Source: Lentzea kentuckyensis
GTDB lineage: Bacteria; Actinomycetota; Actinomycetes; Mycobacteriales; Pseudonocardiaceae
Reading direction: 5' to 3'
Assembly: GCF_002150765.1 (NCBI RefSeq)
Contig: NZ_MUYM01000036.1
Coordinates: 100,664 to 164,663 of the forward strand
Length of the DNA stretch: 64,000 bases
The notes beneath the pieces were generated by a model. It did no database searches. It was given only the letters and a program-made list of their open reading frames with translations, and was not told the DNA's origin. Every line of letters begins with the position of its first letter. The stretch's first letter is position 1. Below, piece after piece: positions 1 to 9,931 of the stretch. The position numbers were made by a program, and so were the translations under genes.

Positions 1-111
1 ACCAGCTCCTGAGTGGCTTCGCCCGTCCCTCTGGAACTGAACCCAACGGCTCAGCCGAGATGAGGACGTTGGTCTCTCAACTTCGGACAGCTCTGCGCGC
101 AACGTTGAAGC

Positions 112-717
112 ATGACAACCGATCTGGCCACACGCGACATCTGGCAGTCGTGGTTCCGCTGGACGACGGCGGGCGAGTTCGCAGGTTTCCTCGCGCCGGC
201 ACTCGTGGGCGCACTCACCTCATCACCGCAGCTGCTCGTCCTCGCGGGAATGGTCGAGGGCGCCATACTCGGAGCGGCTCAAGCCGTGGTGCTGCGCCGT
301 GTGGACCGCACGCTGAGCAGCCGCGGCTGGATCGGCGCCACCGCTCTGGCAGCGGCTTTCGCGTGGACGGTCGCGATGCTCGCGGTGCACAACGGAGACC
401 GCTTGAACACATTCCCGCTCCCCGCTGTGCTGCTCATCGCTGCGGTGGCAGGGATCGGCGTGCTTCTGTCATTGGGAACTGCGCAGTGGTTCGTCCTGCG
501 CAACCACTTCCCCGGTGCTCACCAGTGGGTCTGGGCCAACGCACTCGCGTGGGGCGTCGGACTGCTGGTGTTCGCCGCCGTCACCACTCCCCTGTGGCAG
601 CCAGGCCAGCCACCAGGACTCATCGCACTCATCGGTGCTCTCGGCGGCCTGCTGATGGCGGCCACGATGGCGGCCATCACCGGCGCAGCCCTGACCCGGC
701 TCATGAGGAGGAAATGA
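112..717 (+). CDS. small integral membrane protein, unknown function
   Basis: A 201-residue protein with about five hydrophobic stretches (roughly residues 20-65, 78-95, 102-122, 140-155 and 166-190) joined by short polar loops, and a basic tail ending LMRRK. No catalytic motif is visible and I do not recognise the family. Its stop codon is two bases from the GTG start of the acyltransferase gene downstream, so the two are almost certainly co-transcribed and translationally coupled. A role in membrane or lipid context is only suggested by that neighbour. Confidence 0.8.
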   Translation: MTTDLATRDIWQSWFRWTTAGEFAGFLAPALVGALTSSPQLLVLAGMVEGAILGAAQAVVLRRVDRTLSSRGWIGATALAAAFAWTVAMLAVHNGDRLNTFPLPAVLLIAAVAGIGVLLSLGTAQWFVLRNHFPGAHQWVWANALAWGVGLLVFAAVTTPLWQPGQPPGLIALIGALGGLLMAATMAAITGAALTRLMRRK

Positions 718-718
718 C

Positions 719-2002
719 GTGGTTGAAACTCTCGGCGAGGTGAAACGTCCAGCGAGCCGAACAGCACCTCCGGTGATCGACCGGACAAGTGCCGACGATC
801 TGGTGTCGCTCGCCTCGGGTATGCAGGTCGGCGCAGTCGTCCTGCTCGAGCGGGACCCTGGCGACGTCGAATCCTTGCTCGCCGACCGCATCCGGACCGT
901 TCCGCGGTTGCGCCGGCGCCTGGTCACGACACCGTTCGGATGTGGCCGCCCCATCTGGGTCGACGACCCCGGCTTCGACATCACCGAGCACATGAGCCGG
1001 GTGGTCTGCCCAGCTCCTGGCAACGAGGCAGCACTGCTGGACATCGCCTCCTCGCTGGTGACTCGTCCGCTGCCCCGCTCGTCCCCACTCTGGTCGGCGA
1101 CGCTGGTCACCGGCCTGGAGGAGCACAAGGCGGCGCTGATCCTCGTGTTCCACCACGTGTTGTCCGATGGCATCGGCGGCCTCGCCGTGCTGGCGAACCT
1201 GGTGGACGGAGCACCTCACACCCAGATCGCACCATTCCCCGCTCCCGCGCCCGCCCGCCTTGAACTCGCGAAGAACGCCTGGACAGCCCGGCTGAGGCTC
1301 CCCAGCCACGTCTCGCTCGCCGGGTTGCAGTGGCCGTCGCGCAGTTCGCGCTGCTCCCTCAACCAACCGACCGGCCCACGGCGGCAGCAAACCATGGCAC
1401 AGGCCAGCGTCTCCCGGTTGCACGCCGCCGCACACCGCTGCGGAGGCACCGTCAACGATGCCCTGCTCACCGCCGTCATGGGCGCACTGGGCACAGTGCT
1501 GACAAAGCGCGGTGACCACCTCGACCAACTGATCGTCTCGATTCCCGTGTCGACGCGTCGATCGACCACGGCCGCTCAGCTCGGCAACAGCACCGGCGTC
1601 ATGCCCGTCGCGTTACCGACCGACGGCGACCCCTGGTCACGTCTGACACGGATCGCCGCCATCACCCGGTCACACAAGAAGTCGGTCAGGTCGGCCACGC
1701 CGATCTTCCGGACGTTGAAGGCGATCGGGATAGCGGACTGGTTCACAAACCACCAACGCCTCGTACACACCTTCGTGACCAATGTGCACGGTCCTGATCA
1801 CCCGATGCGCCTAGGCGGCGCACCAGTCGTCGGTCTCATCCCGTTGTCGGCCACCACCGGCAACGTGACCGTGGCGTTCGCGGCCCTGTCCTACGCCGAC
1901 GCGCTCACCGTCACGGTGGTCGCCGATCCCGATCACGTGCCCGACCTGCTCGTGCTCACCGCGGCTCTGCAGACCGAGCTCGACTTGTTTGAGCTGGGCT
2001 AG
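719..2002 (+). CDS. WS/DGAT family wax ester synthase / diacylglycerol O-acyltransferase
   Basis: Transfers a fatty acyl group from acyl-CoA to a long-chain alcohol or diacylglycerol, making wax esters or triacylglycerol storage lipid; these enzymes work at the inner membrane or lipid-droplet surface. The diagnostic HHxxxDG active-site motif is present as HHVLSDG at residues 145-151, and the C-terminal half has the family's TGNVTVAF-like region. At 427 residues it is slightly shorter than the usual 450-480. The GTG start is chosen because a strong GAGGAGG ribosome site lies at 705-711, overlapping the end of the membrane-protein gene. The gene ends a few bases before an IS remnant. Family assignment is firm; substrate preference cannot be told. 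Confidence 0.9.
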   Translation: MVETLGEVKRPASRTAPPVIDRTSADDLVSLASGMQVGAVVLLERDPGDVESLLADRIRTVPRLRRRLVTTPFGCGRPIWVDDPGFDITEHMSRVVCPAPGNEAALLDIASSLVTRPLPRSSPLWSATLVTGLEEHKAALILVFHHVLSDGIGGLAVLANLVDGAPHTQIAPFPAPAPARLELAKNAWTARLRLPSHVSLAGLQWPSRSSRCSLNQPTGPRRQQTMAQASVSRLHAAAHRCGGTVNDALLTAVMGALGTVLTKRGDHLDQLIVSIPVSTRRSTTAAQLGNSTGVMPVALPTDGDPWSRLTRIAAITRSHKKSVRSATPIFRTLKAIGIADWFTNHQRLVHTFVTNVHGPDHPMRLGGAPVVGLIPLSATTGNVTVAFAALSYADALTVTVVADPDHVPDLLVLTAALQTELDLFELG

Positions 2003-2009
2003 CGGCGAT

Positions 2010-2221
2010 CGGTCGGACGTCGCACGTTCCCCAGCAATGCCGTTGTCTCGGCACCAGCAACTCGACGTCGTTGGCCGCAGAGGACCGGCTGAGCAGAACC
2101 AGCCAGCCACCCAGCTGGAGGTACAGCAGTCGCAGCGCCACACCCACGATCATGCCGACCGAACAATGGTGCCCGATCATCGCAGCTCAACGCGTGTGTA
2201 CGGAGTTCTGGCACCCCACAC
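2010..2221 (-). mobile_element. remnant of IS-A: transposase start and terminal repeat
   Basis: This stretch matches the right-hand 210 bases of the intact IS-A at 9932-11123: the first codons of its transposase (MIVGVALRL, then QLGGWLVLL) read on the minus strand, and the GGCACCCCACA end ends at 2221. The rest of the element is gone. It fills most of the gap between the acyltransferase and the giant surface-protein gene; 2222-2313 shows nothing further. Confidence 0.75.
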
Positions 2222-2313
2222 CCTCGTCTGAAGTTGTGTCGTGGCGCTGCTCGCCGGGTTGCACAAATGACCTGTCCGGGCGCGTCCGGCCGACTGACGC
2301 TCTCGGCAGCAAG

Positions 2314-5300
2314 TCATCTCACCGTGAACTTGCCCTTGCTCTTGGCGGTCCCGAGTGGCGATTTCACCTCCACGAAGCCGGTCCTCGCAGCCGCGGGCAC
2401 CACCGCGGTGATGCGCGAGCTCGAGTCCACGGTGAACGTGCTGGCCACCGCTCCGCCGACCGTCACCGAATTGACCCCGAGCAGGTTCGAGCCCTGAATG
2501 GTGATCGTTGTACCGGGCGGTCCCGAAGCCGGTGTGAAACCGGTGATCTCCGGAGGCCCGGAGCCCACCGTCACCACGGTGGTTCCGGTCAGGCCCCGAT
2601 ATGTCGCGGTGATCGTCACGGTACCGGCAGCGGCGCCCTTGACGACGCCCTTCGTCGAAACCGTTGCGATGGTGGTGTTTCCGGACGTCCATGTCGGAGT
2701 CACGACTGTTGCGGTCCCGTCCGTCATGGTCACCGTGGCGGTGAGTGGCACCGTCTTGTTCACCGCGATCAACGGTGCCGCCGGCGTCACGGCCAACGAC
2801 TTGGGTACGGCGGCCGTGACCGTGACATTCACCGAAGCGTTGATCGTCTCGTTGGTCAGAAGGGCCGCGTTGATCGTGGCGTTCCCTGTGCTGACGGCCT
2901 TGACCGTCATCGTCTGGGGCTCCACCGACGCCACGGCGTTGTTGGTGCTCCAGACCTTGACGAGCGACGCCGCGTCACGGGTGTCCCCGTTTGAGTAGGT
3001 CGCTGTCACCGTCAGCGGTTGGCTGTCCCCCTTCGGGATCGTCGTCGTGGGCAAACTGACGCCGATCTTGGTGATCGGGCCCGGCCCCTTCCAGCTGTCG
3101 ATGCTGCCGCCGAGCTCGGCGACGATCGCTTCCCGGTAGTTCTCGGCGCCGAGAACGTTGGGGTGTCCCGCCGACGCGATGCGGCACTTGGCCCGGTCGA
3201 ATCCCGGTGAGTTCCACTCTCGGCAGGCACTCCATCGGTCGGAGAACCGGTTGTCGTTCACGCCCGCCCACTGCTTGGTGGCTGGCGCGAAGAGTCCGTC
3301 GCTGATTCCGTTGAGCGCCGGATCCACGAACTTCAGCCAGGGTGGCTGGGTGCCGTCACCCGAGAGCGCGAGCACGTTGTTGCGGAGCACTGCATTTGAC
3401 ATCTCGTAGAAGGACTGGCTGTTGATGACCTCCGCTCCGGTCGCCAGCCCGGCGATGACGCCCGCGCTCAAGCCGAACGTTTTCGCGAACGTCGCGATGT
3501 TCACCACGCTCCCCGCGGTGAAGATCGGGTAGTAACCCGTGAGCACGATCGTCGCGTTGCGGTGGTCCGCGTGCAACCGCTGCAACATCGTCATGACGTT
3601 GCCCGCGCACTTCTCTCGAACCTCGCGTTCGGTGATGAACCACGGTTGCGTCAGGATCGACACGACGTTCACGTCGTTGATGCAGCCGTCGACCAGGATG
3701 AGGTCGGCATTCAGGTTCTTCACCTGGTCGATCTGGCAGTCTAGGACGTCGGGTACGGCAGACGGGATCTCACCCGCGGTGTCCTTCGCACTTGTCACGG
3801 GTCCGCCCGAGCAGAACGTCTCGGGGTCGTCCACGACCGCGCCGGAGTGGGCGACAACCTCGTGTTGGACCGGGCGCCCGGTCAGTCGCTCAACGTCGGT
3901 CTCGACCTTCGCCCAGTACTTGTCCTTCTCGAGGAGGCCCTGGCCCCAGCCGATGGAGTCGCCGAGCACGAGCATCTTGATCGGGTTGCACCGCTTGCTG
4001 ACGGTCACCGTCCGGCTTCGGGTGAGAGCGCCGTCGGTAACCTCGACGGTCAGCTCCGAGTCAGTCTCCTTGATCTTGGACGCCGGGAGCGCGGGCAGGC
4101 TGACCGTCGCGGTTCGCCCGGACAGCAGTGCGTTCTGGACCAGTGGCGGGGTCTGCCCGTCCAGCGTGACCGAGTAGGACCGCAGATCGGTGAAGATGTC
4201 GGTGAACGTCACCTTGCCACCGATGTCGGTGTTGCAGGACGCCTGCGAGGACAGCTCGACCGAGATCGAAGGTCCGTCGACCTTCGCTTCGGCGGTGGTG
4301 AGCGCGTGCACCATCGTGCGTTTGCCGTTGATCAGCGCACTCACGGCGTACCAGGCTGACATGTCCGTGACCGACGGCAGCATCACCTGCGTCGCCGGAG
4401 CGGGCACGACCGCCAGCGGTGTGCCGCCGAAGTCCGTCGAGCGGTCCGGCGTGCTGTAGACCTCGTAGGAGGTCGCGCCCGGCACGTTCTCCCACACGAG
4501 CCCAACCCCTTGTGGCAGACGGAAAGCCTGCAACGCCGGTGTTGTCGCGGGTGTCGACAGCGGCGGGTGCGTGACGATGCTCGCCTTGGGCCCGTTCGCG
4601 CCGCTGGCTGTCGCGACGAACGCGTTGCTCAGGTCGACCGTGCCGGAGATATCCGGCGCCAGCACGTAGTCGTCGGTCCAGAACGTGGTGCCCGCGGTGA
4701 TCTGCGCGGTGGACTGCCGCAGCGCTTCACGCGGCTGGTACAGGTAGTGCTGCTTGCCCTGGCTCAGCAGTTCCACGGAAGCGTTGTAGATGGGGACGTC
4801 CGCGACGTTCTTCAGGCCCACCCGCATCCGGTACGGGTGGCGGTCCCAGAAGTCGTTCTCCACGTCGACCACGATCTCCGCGGCGGACGCGCCCCAGACG
4901 TGCAGGGATTTGGCCGTCGCGGCGTCGATGCGCACGGTGGCACCGAACGGTTCGAGCACGGCCGCGTAGGAGGCCGAGAGGTCGTAGAAGCCTTCCACGT
5001 CACCGCGTACGAGCCAGGTCGTTGACTTCGTCTCGCCGCCGCCGATGTCGGGCATCGTGGTCGTGTCGTGCTGCGCCGTGGCGGTCGGCGCGAGGGAGAG
5101 ACCGGTGGGAAGGGCGAGGGTCGCGACGCCCTGGTCGAGCGTGAAGCCCGGATCGGCCAGGTTGGTCACGGCGAGCTGGATCGAGAAGAACTCCTTGAGC
5201 CAGCTGGCTTTCCCTGGGATGACCAGCCAGACGAGCTGCGGTGCGGAGCCGACGTAGTTCGGGTACACGAGGACCTGGTTGTCGCCGACGCTGATGGACG

Positions 5301-8300
5301 CGCTTCCGGAGCACGAGGCGACGCTGCTGCCGTTCACCTTGGGGCACAACGGGAATCCGCCGCTGCTCGTGTACCCGCTTACGGTCGCCGTGGAGGGGCC
5401 AACCCCGATGTTGACGGTGAACTCATAGACGTTCTGGTTCGCCGGGTCTTCCGGGTTGATGCCTGCGGCGACGATCTCCTCGTAGGTCATCGGCGACGCC
5501 GTGAGCTCGGTCGTGGCGACCTTGCCGGCCTTGAGGTGCAACGCCGCGGTGCCGCTACCTCCCGTGACGGTGCTCGTCACTGTGGTAGGCAGGAAGCCGT
5601 CCCGCCAGCCGTAGACCGCGTATTCGCCGTCCGGCAAGCCGAGCAGCCTTCCGTGTCCGGACGAGTCGGTCACCGCGGTGTACCTGCGGCCGGCCGGATC
5701 GACCACGACGAGTGTCGCTCCCGGCAGCGGTGTCGTGCCGTCGTCGACGGTGACAACGAGCCCGGCCTCGGCCGGAACCGGTGTCACGGTGATGAGCGCT
5801 TCATCGGTTTTCGTCTGCCCGCCCGCGGTCACCGAGAGTTTGGCGTTGTACGTTCCTGCTCCGTTGTAGGCGTGGTCAACGGCTGCTCCGGTGGCTGACG
5901 TGCCGTCGCCGAAGTCCCATCGGAAGTTCTCGATGCCTTGGCTCGGGCGGGAACCTCCGCCGTCGAGGTGCACGACTGTGTTCACGACGGCGACCTGGTC
6001 GTCACCGGCGTTGGCGCTCAACGGTTCCGCGAGCCCGACGACGACGTTGGCGGTCCGTGCCGCGGTCAGCTTGCCGTCGCTCACGGCAAGCCGGACGATG
6101 TACGTGCCCGACCGCTCGTAGGTGTGGTCGAACGGGTTCGCCGGCAGAGTGCCGGTCGCCGCGGCGGATCCATCGCCGTAGTCGAGAAGGTAGGTGAGCC
6201 GGTCGTTCTCCGCGTCCGTCGCACCGATCTCCACACGGACCGGATGCGGTACGACACCGGACGCCGCATTGACGGCCAGGTTCGGCACAGGCGCGGTGTT
6301 CGCGCCCCCGCTCACCGTCACGTCGACGCTCCTGACTGCGGACGCACCTGAGGAGTTGGCCACGCTCACGACGGCTCGGTACACACCTGGGTTCGCGTAG
6401 GTGTGCCGGAGTGTCAGCACCTGGTAGGGAGTCGCGATGTCGCCCGACAAAGTCGAGCTGCCGTCCCCGAAGTTGACCGTGTAGTGCAAGGTTCGGCCTT
6501 GCGGCTCGGAGGTTTCCACGGAGAGCGCGGTGTCGAGCGGCGCCGCTCCTGTGGCGGGTGTGGCGGTGACGCTCAGCGGCACGCTGAGGTTGTCGATCAC
6601 CACGGGAAACTCGGGGGCACTCCACCCGTGGCCGTAGCCGAACGCGTCGATCCAGTAGAACGACGGACGCAGCGAGTTGACGCCGCTCGGCAAGGTACCG
6701 GTGAACACACTGGTCCGCCAGACGCCATCGGGTGAAGCGCCGTACACGGTCGCGCATCGACCACTCCGGAAACACATGTCGACCTGGTACAGCGCCAGCC
6801 CGCTGACCGGTTGGACCGCCAGTGTCGCCAGCCCCGCGAGCGTGGCGCCAGGCACGGGAGCGATGACCTGACCAGGAACTCTGCTGTCGACACCGGACCG
6901 AATGGTTGCGTCGGCGGTGCGTCCCGCGGAATCCGTGACGTGGAAGCGGACCGTGTACACGCCGTCCGGTACTACGGCACCGGTGTCAGATCGGCCGTCC
7001 CACGTCAGATAGTCGTAGTAGTAACACGTCGCGTTGCCCGGATGGTCGGCGCCTGACTGGATCGTGCGGACGACGTCGCCCGCGGAACCGGTGACCGTCA
7101 CATCGACCTTGCCGGCCGTGGAGTTGCAGTAGGAGAAGTAGGTCGTGTCCTCCTGGCCGTCGTCGTTGGGGCTGAAGTAGCGCTCCTGGTAGAGCGCCAA
7201 GGTCAACTTGGGTGCGTTGGAGACGGTGACCGGCACCGTCGCTGTGGTCCACCCGTGGAACGCTCCGAGCGGGTCGGTCCAGTAGGCCGTCGCCCGGAGG
7301 CCGTTCGCTCCAGAGGTGCAGGTCGTGACGTCGATCTGCGCGCCGAACATTCCGTCGGCACGAGGTGCTGTGCTGCGGGCGGACGCGTAGCCGAGATCGC
7401 AGTTCACGTAAACCTCGTGAACTCCGTAACCCGGTTCGGGTGCGAACACCCACTCCGCTGAACCGGTGATCGTCGCGTTGGCGGCGGGAGCCACGAGCGT
7501 GCCGGGGGCTGCGGTGAGCACACCCGTCCGAAGCGTGGCGTCGGCCGAACCCGCGGCGTTCCCGGCGTGGATCCGCACCGTGTACTCACCGTCCGGGACC
7601 ACGGATCCAGTGTCCGACCTGCCGTCCCACTCGACGGTGTTCCAGTCCTGGCAGTTCAGCGTTCCGCGGCGCTGCACACCTGATTCCAGAGTGCGCACGA
7701 GCGCGCCTGCCAAGTCCACCACCGTGGTGTCCACGGTCGCGGGCGCCACGAGGCAGTAGGCGAAGGAGCCGACGTCTTCCTGGAGATCGCCATTCGGACT
7801 GAAGTAGCGCTGCGCCCAGCCAGAGACATTGATCTGCGGCGGGTTGACCACGGTGACCGCGGTCGGTGGCGAGGACCAGGAATGCCACGAACCGAACGGA
7901 TCCTGCCACGATGCGGCCGCGCGCAGTTCGTTCTGGCCCGTGTCACACGAAGCTGTCTCGAACGTGTTGACGAACGTACCGTCGTCCGCCAGCGTGCTCG
8001 CGTTGCTCGCGTACCGCCCGCCGCAGTACAGGGCGACATAGCTGATCTCGGGGATCGTCGGGCGAAACGACCAGGTAGTGGTGCCGGAAATCGTGGCGCC
8101 AGCGGCCGGCGCGGTCAGGACGCCGGGAACCCTGGTGTCCACCCCGAGTCTCGCGGATCCGTCACCGGTCTGCCCTCGGGTGTTGGTCGCGTGGATCTTG
8201 ACGGTGTAAACACCATCCGGCACCACGGCGCCCGAGTCGCTGCGGCCGTCCCATTCCGCGTACTGGATCTGACTGCTGTAAGGGCAGCCTGCGGTACCGA

Positions 8301-9246
8301 GATGAGGTGCCGCGCTCTCCAGCGTTCGCACGACCGTACCCGCTGGATCCTGCACGGTGATGTCGACGTTCGCGGCGGACGTGAGACAGTACGAGAAGCC
8401 CTGGCTGTCCTCGACGCCGTCGCCGTTGGGGCTGAAGTACCGATCAGAGTTGTAGACGTTCACCTGTGGCGCGTTCTCGATCACCACGGGAACCGGCGGC
8501 GCCGACCAGGTATGCGTGTGATCAAACGGGTCGGTCCAGCTGACCGCCGCGCGCAGGCTGTTCGGACCGTCGTCGCACTGCATCGTGTCAAGCGAGCCTG
8601 CGAGGTTGTCCGCAGAGCTCGAGGTGTACCCGCGTTCACATGTGAGCCAGGCGTCCTGCACCGGAAACCCGGACGCCGGGGTGAAATTCCACGCGACCGT
8701 TCCGGAAAGCACATCTCCAGGAGAAGGCTTGGTCAACGAACCCGGCTGCTGCGTATTCACACCAATGCGTACCGTGACCTCGCCGGCATTGCCGGACGAA
8801 TCGACTGCCCGGATTCGCATCGTGTAGACGGAGTCGTCTACCACCACGCCCGAGTCGGCACGACCATCCCATTCAACATAGTTATTGCTGCTGTTGAAAT
8901 CGTCACACCAGGAACTTCCGGGGTGCGACGCGCCGCTTTCGAGTGTCCGAACGACGACACCCTGTGCGTCGGTCACCGTGATGTCGACGTTGGCGGACGC
9001 GACCAGGCAGTACGCCACGTGTGCGACATCTTCCTGAGCGTCGCCGTTCGGGCTGAAGTAATGATCAGGGGAGCGCATCAGCACCAAGGGGGTGGCAGCG
9101 CCCGCGACAGCCCACACTCCGAGCGCCAGCATCGCCAGGCCGCCGACGACTAGTAGCGAACGCAGGGAAGGACGCTTCCTCCAGCGGGTCAGCAATCCGT
9201 TGATCGACCGTCTGTCACCGTCGGGTTCACTGGAGGAATTCTTCAT
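2314..9246 (-). CDS. giant cell-surface protein: FlgD-like Ig, PKD, SGNH hydrolase, BIG2 and IPT modules
   Basis: A 2310-residue exported protein. A basic N-terminus and one hydrophobic segment (about 29-51) act as signal or anchor. Four repeats of about 210 residues follow, each starting with a YFSPNGD-type FlgD Ig-like module (about 62, 272, 482, 694). Three PKD modules have FGDG/YGDG cores (about 927, 1029, 1114), then a carboxypeptidase-regulatory-like domain (1160-1220) and an FN3-like module (1570-1650). An SGNH/GDSL-hydrolase-like domain has GDSIGWG near 1757, CINDVN near 1850 and a GHPN histidine near 2027. Two BIG2-like modules and a C-terminal IPT/TIG domain (about 2229-2309) finish it. 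The ATG at 9246 is chosen over upstream in-frame codons because a GAGGA site precedes it and the leader follows. Probable adhesin-like stalk carrying an esterase-like head; substrate unknown. Confidence 0.85.
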   Translation of the reverse strand: MKNSSSEPDGDRRSINGLLTRWRKRPSLRSLLVVGGLAMLALGVWAVAGAATPLVLMRSPDHYFSPNGDAQEDVAHVAYCLVASANVDITVTDAQGVVVRTLESGASHPGSSWCDDFNSSNNYVEWDGRADSGVVVDDSVYTMRIRAVDSSGNAGEVTVRIGVNTQQPGSLTKPSPGDVLSGTVAWNFTPASGFPVQDAWLTCERGYTSSSADNLAGSLDTMQCDDGPNSLRAAVSWTDPFDHTHTWSAPPVPVVIENAPQVNVYNSDRYFSPNGDGVEDSQGFSYCLTSAANVDITVQDPAGTVVRTLESAAPHLGTAGCPYSSQIQYAEWDGRSDSGAVVPDGVYTVKIHATNTRGQTGDGSARLGVDTRVPGVLTAPAAGATISGTTTWSFRPTIPEISYVALYCGGRYASNASTLADDGTFVNTFETASCDTGQNELRAAASWQDPFGSWHSWSSPPTAVTVVNPPQINVSGWAQRYFSPNGDLQEDVGSFAYCLVAPATVDTTVVDLAGALVRTLESGVQRRGTLNCQDWNTVEWDGRSDTGSVVPDGEYTVRIHAGNAAGSADATLRTGVLTAAPGTLVAPAANATITGSAEWVFAPEPGYGVHEVYVNCDLGYASARSTAPRADGMFGAQIDVTTCTSGANGLRATAYWTDPLGAFHGWTTATVPVTVSNAPKLTLALYQERYFSPNDDGQEDTTYFSYCNSTAGKVDVTVTGSAGDVVRTIQSGADHPGNATCYYYDYLTWDGRSDTGAVVPDGVYTVRFHVTDSAGRTADATIRSGVDSRVPGQVIAPVPGATLAGLATLAVQPVSGLALYQVDMCFRSGRCATVYGASPDGVWRTSVFTGTLPSGVNSLRPSFYWIDAFGYGHGWSAPEFPVVIDNLSVPLSVTATPATGAAPLDTALSVETSEPQGRTLHYTVNFGDGSSTLSGDIATPYQVLTLRHTYANPGVYRAVVSVANSSGASAVRSVDVTVSGGANTAPVPNLAVNAASGVVPHPVRVEIGATDAENDRLTYLLDYGDGSAAATGTLPANPFDHTYERSGTYIVRLAVSDGKLTAARTANVVVGLAEPLSANAGDDQVAVVNTVVHLDGGGSRPSQGIENFRWDFGDGTSATGAAVDHAYNGAGTYNAKLSVTAGGQTKTDEALITVTPVPAEAGLVVTVDDGTTPLPGATLVVVDPAGRRYTAVTDSSGHGRLLGLPDGEYAVYGWRDGFLPTTVTSTVTGGSGTAALHLKAGKVATTELTASPMTYEEIVAAGINPEDPANQNVYEFTVNIGVGPSTATVSGYTSSGGFPLCPKVNGSSVASCSGSASISVGDNQVLVYPNYVGSAPQLVWLVIPGKASWLKEFFSIQLAVTNLADPGFTLDQGVATLALPTGLSLAPTATAQHDTTTMPDIGGGETKSTTWLVRGDVEGFYDLSASYAAVLEPFGATVRIDAATAKSLHVWGASAAEIVVDVENDFWDRHPYRMRVGLKNVADVPIYNASVELLSQGKQHYLYQPREALRQSTAQITAGTTFWTDDYVLAPDISGTVDLSNAFVATASGANGPKASIVTHPPLSTPATTPALQAFRLPQGVGLVWENVPGATSYEVYSTPDRSTDFGGTPLAVVPAPATQVMLPSVTDMSAWYAVSALINGKRTMVHALTTAEAKVDGPSISVELSSQASCNTDIGGKVTFTDIFTDLRSYSVTLDGQTPPLVQNALLSGRTATVSLPALPASKIKETDSELTVEVTDGALTRSRTVTVSKRCNPIKMLVLGDSIGWGQGLLEKDKYWAKVETDVERLTGRPVQHEVVAHSGAVVDDPETFCSGGPVTSAKDTAGEIPSAVPDVLDCQIDQVKNLNADLILVDGCINDVNVVSILTQPWFITEREVREKCAGNVMTMLQRLHADHRNATIVLTGYYPIFTAGSVVNIATFAKTFGLSAGVIAGLATGAEVINSQSFYEMSNAVLRNNVLALSGDGTQPPWLKFVDPALNGISDGLFAPATKQWAGVNDNRFSDRWSACREWNSPGFDRAKCRIASAGHPNVLGAENYREAIVAELGGSIDSWKGPGPITKIGVSLPTTTIPKGDSQPLTVTATYSNGDTRDAASLVKVWSTNNAVASVEPQTMTVKAVSTGNATINAALLTNETINASVNVTVTAAVPKSLAVTPAAPLIAVNKTVPLTATVTMTDGTATVVTPTWTSGNTTIATVSTKGVVKGAAAGTVTITATYRGLTGTTVVTVGSGPPEITGFTPASGPPGTTITIQGSNLLGVNSVTVGGAVASTFTVDSSSRITAVVPAAARTGFVEVKSPLGTAKSKGKFTVR

Positions 9247-9617
9247 GGCACATCCTCTTCGATGGTGCAGCAGAAGAAGCCGCGGCGGCGAGCTTTGCCG
9301 GGTTCGGCTGTATATCAAACTCAGGATCAACGGCGTTACGACATTTGATGCAGCCATCCGAGTGAAGGTTGCACACCTCTGTCACGACCCTGGCTAACGG
9401 CCAAATTTCCTGCCGGCGGGCTGATGAAAAGCGTCCTTTCTGTAACTGATCGACTCCATGGCGTCCTTGACACGATCGACCTCAACGGCACGACCGCCGA
9501 TCCGGGGAGCAGCGGCACTCCGAGCACCTGGAGACCTTCGACGCGGTCGAGCGTTGGGACGTGGTCAGGGGCTCGAATCGCGGCCGCGCGGCACGCAAAT
9601 CGCGACGCCCTCACGTC
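9247..9617. other. intergenic region with no recognisable gene
   Basis: About 370 bases between the start of the giant surface-protein gene and the nuclease remnant. It must contain the promoter of the minus-strand giant gene. I see no convincing small ORF, RNA or repeat. Confidence 0.4.
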
Positions 9618-9931
9618 CTAGTCCGCCCCGTTGCCCCGGGAGAGGTCTCGGAAGAACCGCTCGAGCATCCGACGTGCCTCGCCCTCGTCTCGCAGTTCGG
9701 CGGCGCCGAAGCGGACGACCTCGTACCCGCTCAGGGAAAGGTCGCGGCTGCCGCGCATGGTCTCCGCGTAGCGAACAGGATCAGCACGACCATCGGTGGC
9801 GTAGTGGTGTGATCCGTCGACCTCCACGACGATCCGCCTGCCATGCGGCAGCAACAAGAGAAAGTCCATGCGGGAGTTCAACAGGGCGTCCTTTCCCCGC
9901 AAGCGGATGGTCCGCGGGTCCCAGTGCAGCC
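9618..9931 (-). pseudogene. C-terminal remnant of a DUF559-like endonuclease, cut by IS-A
   Basis: The minus strand encodes about 104 residues of a small restriction-endonuclease-like fold: a hydrophobic strand ending MDFLLLLPHG, then RRIVVEVDGSHHY and later GYEVVRFGAAEL, as in the C-terminal nuclease domain of DUF559/Vsr-like proteins often found in actinobacteria. The gene's upstream part is missing: reading backwards, homology stops at the IS-A terminus (9932), and the open frame continues into IS DNA from an artificial start at 9977. DNA on the other side of IS-A is an IS5-like fragment, not the rest of this gene, so more than a simple insertion happened. Confidence 0.7.
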
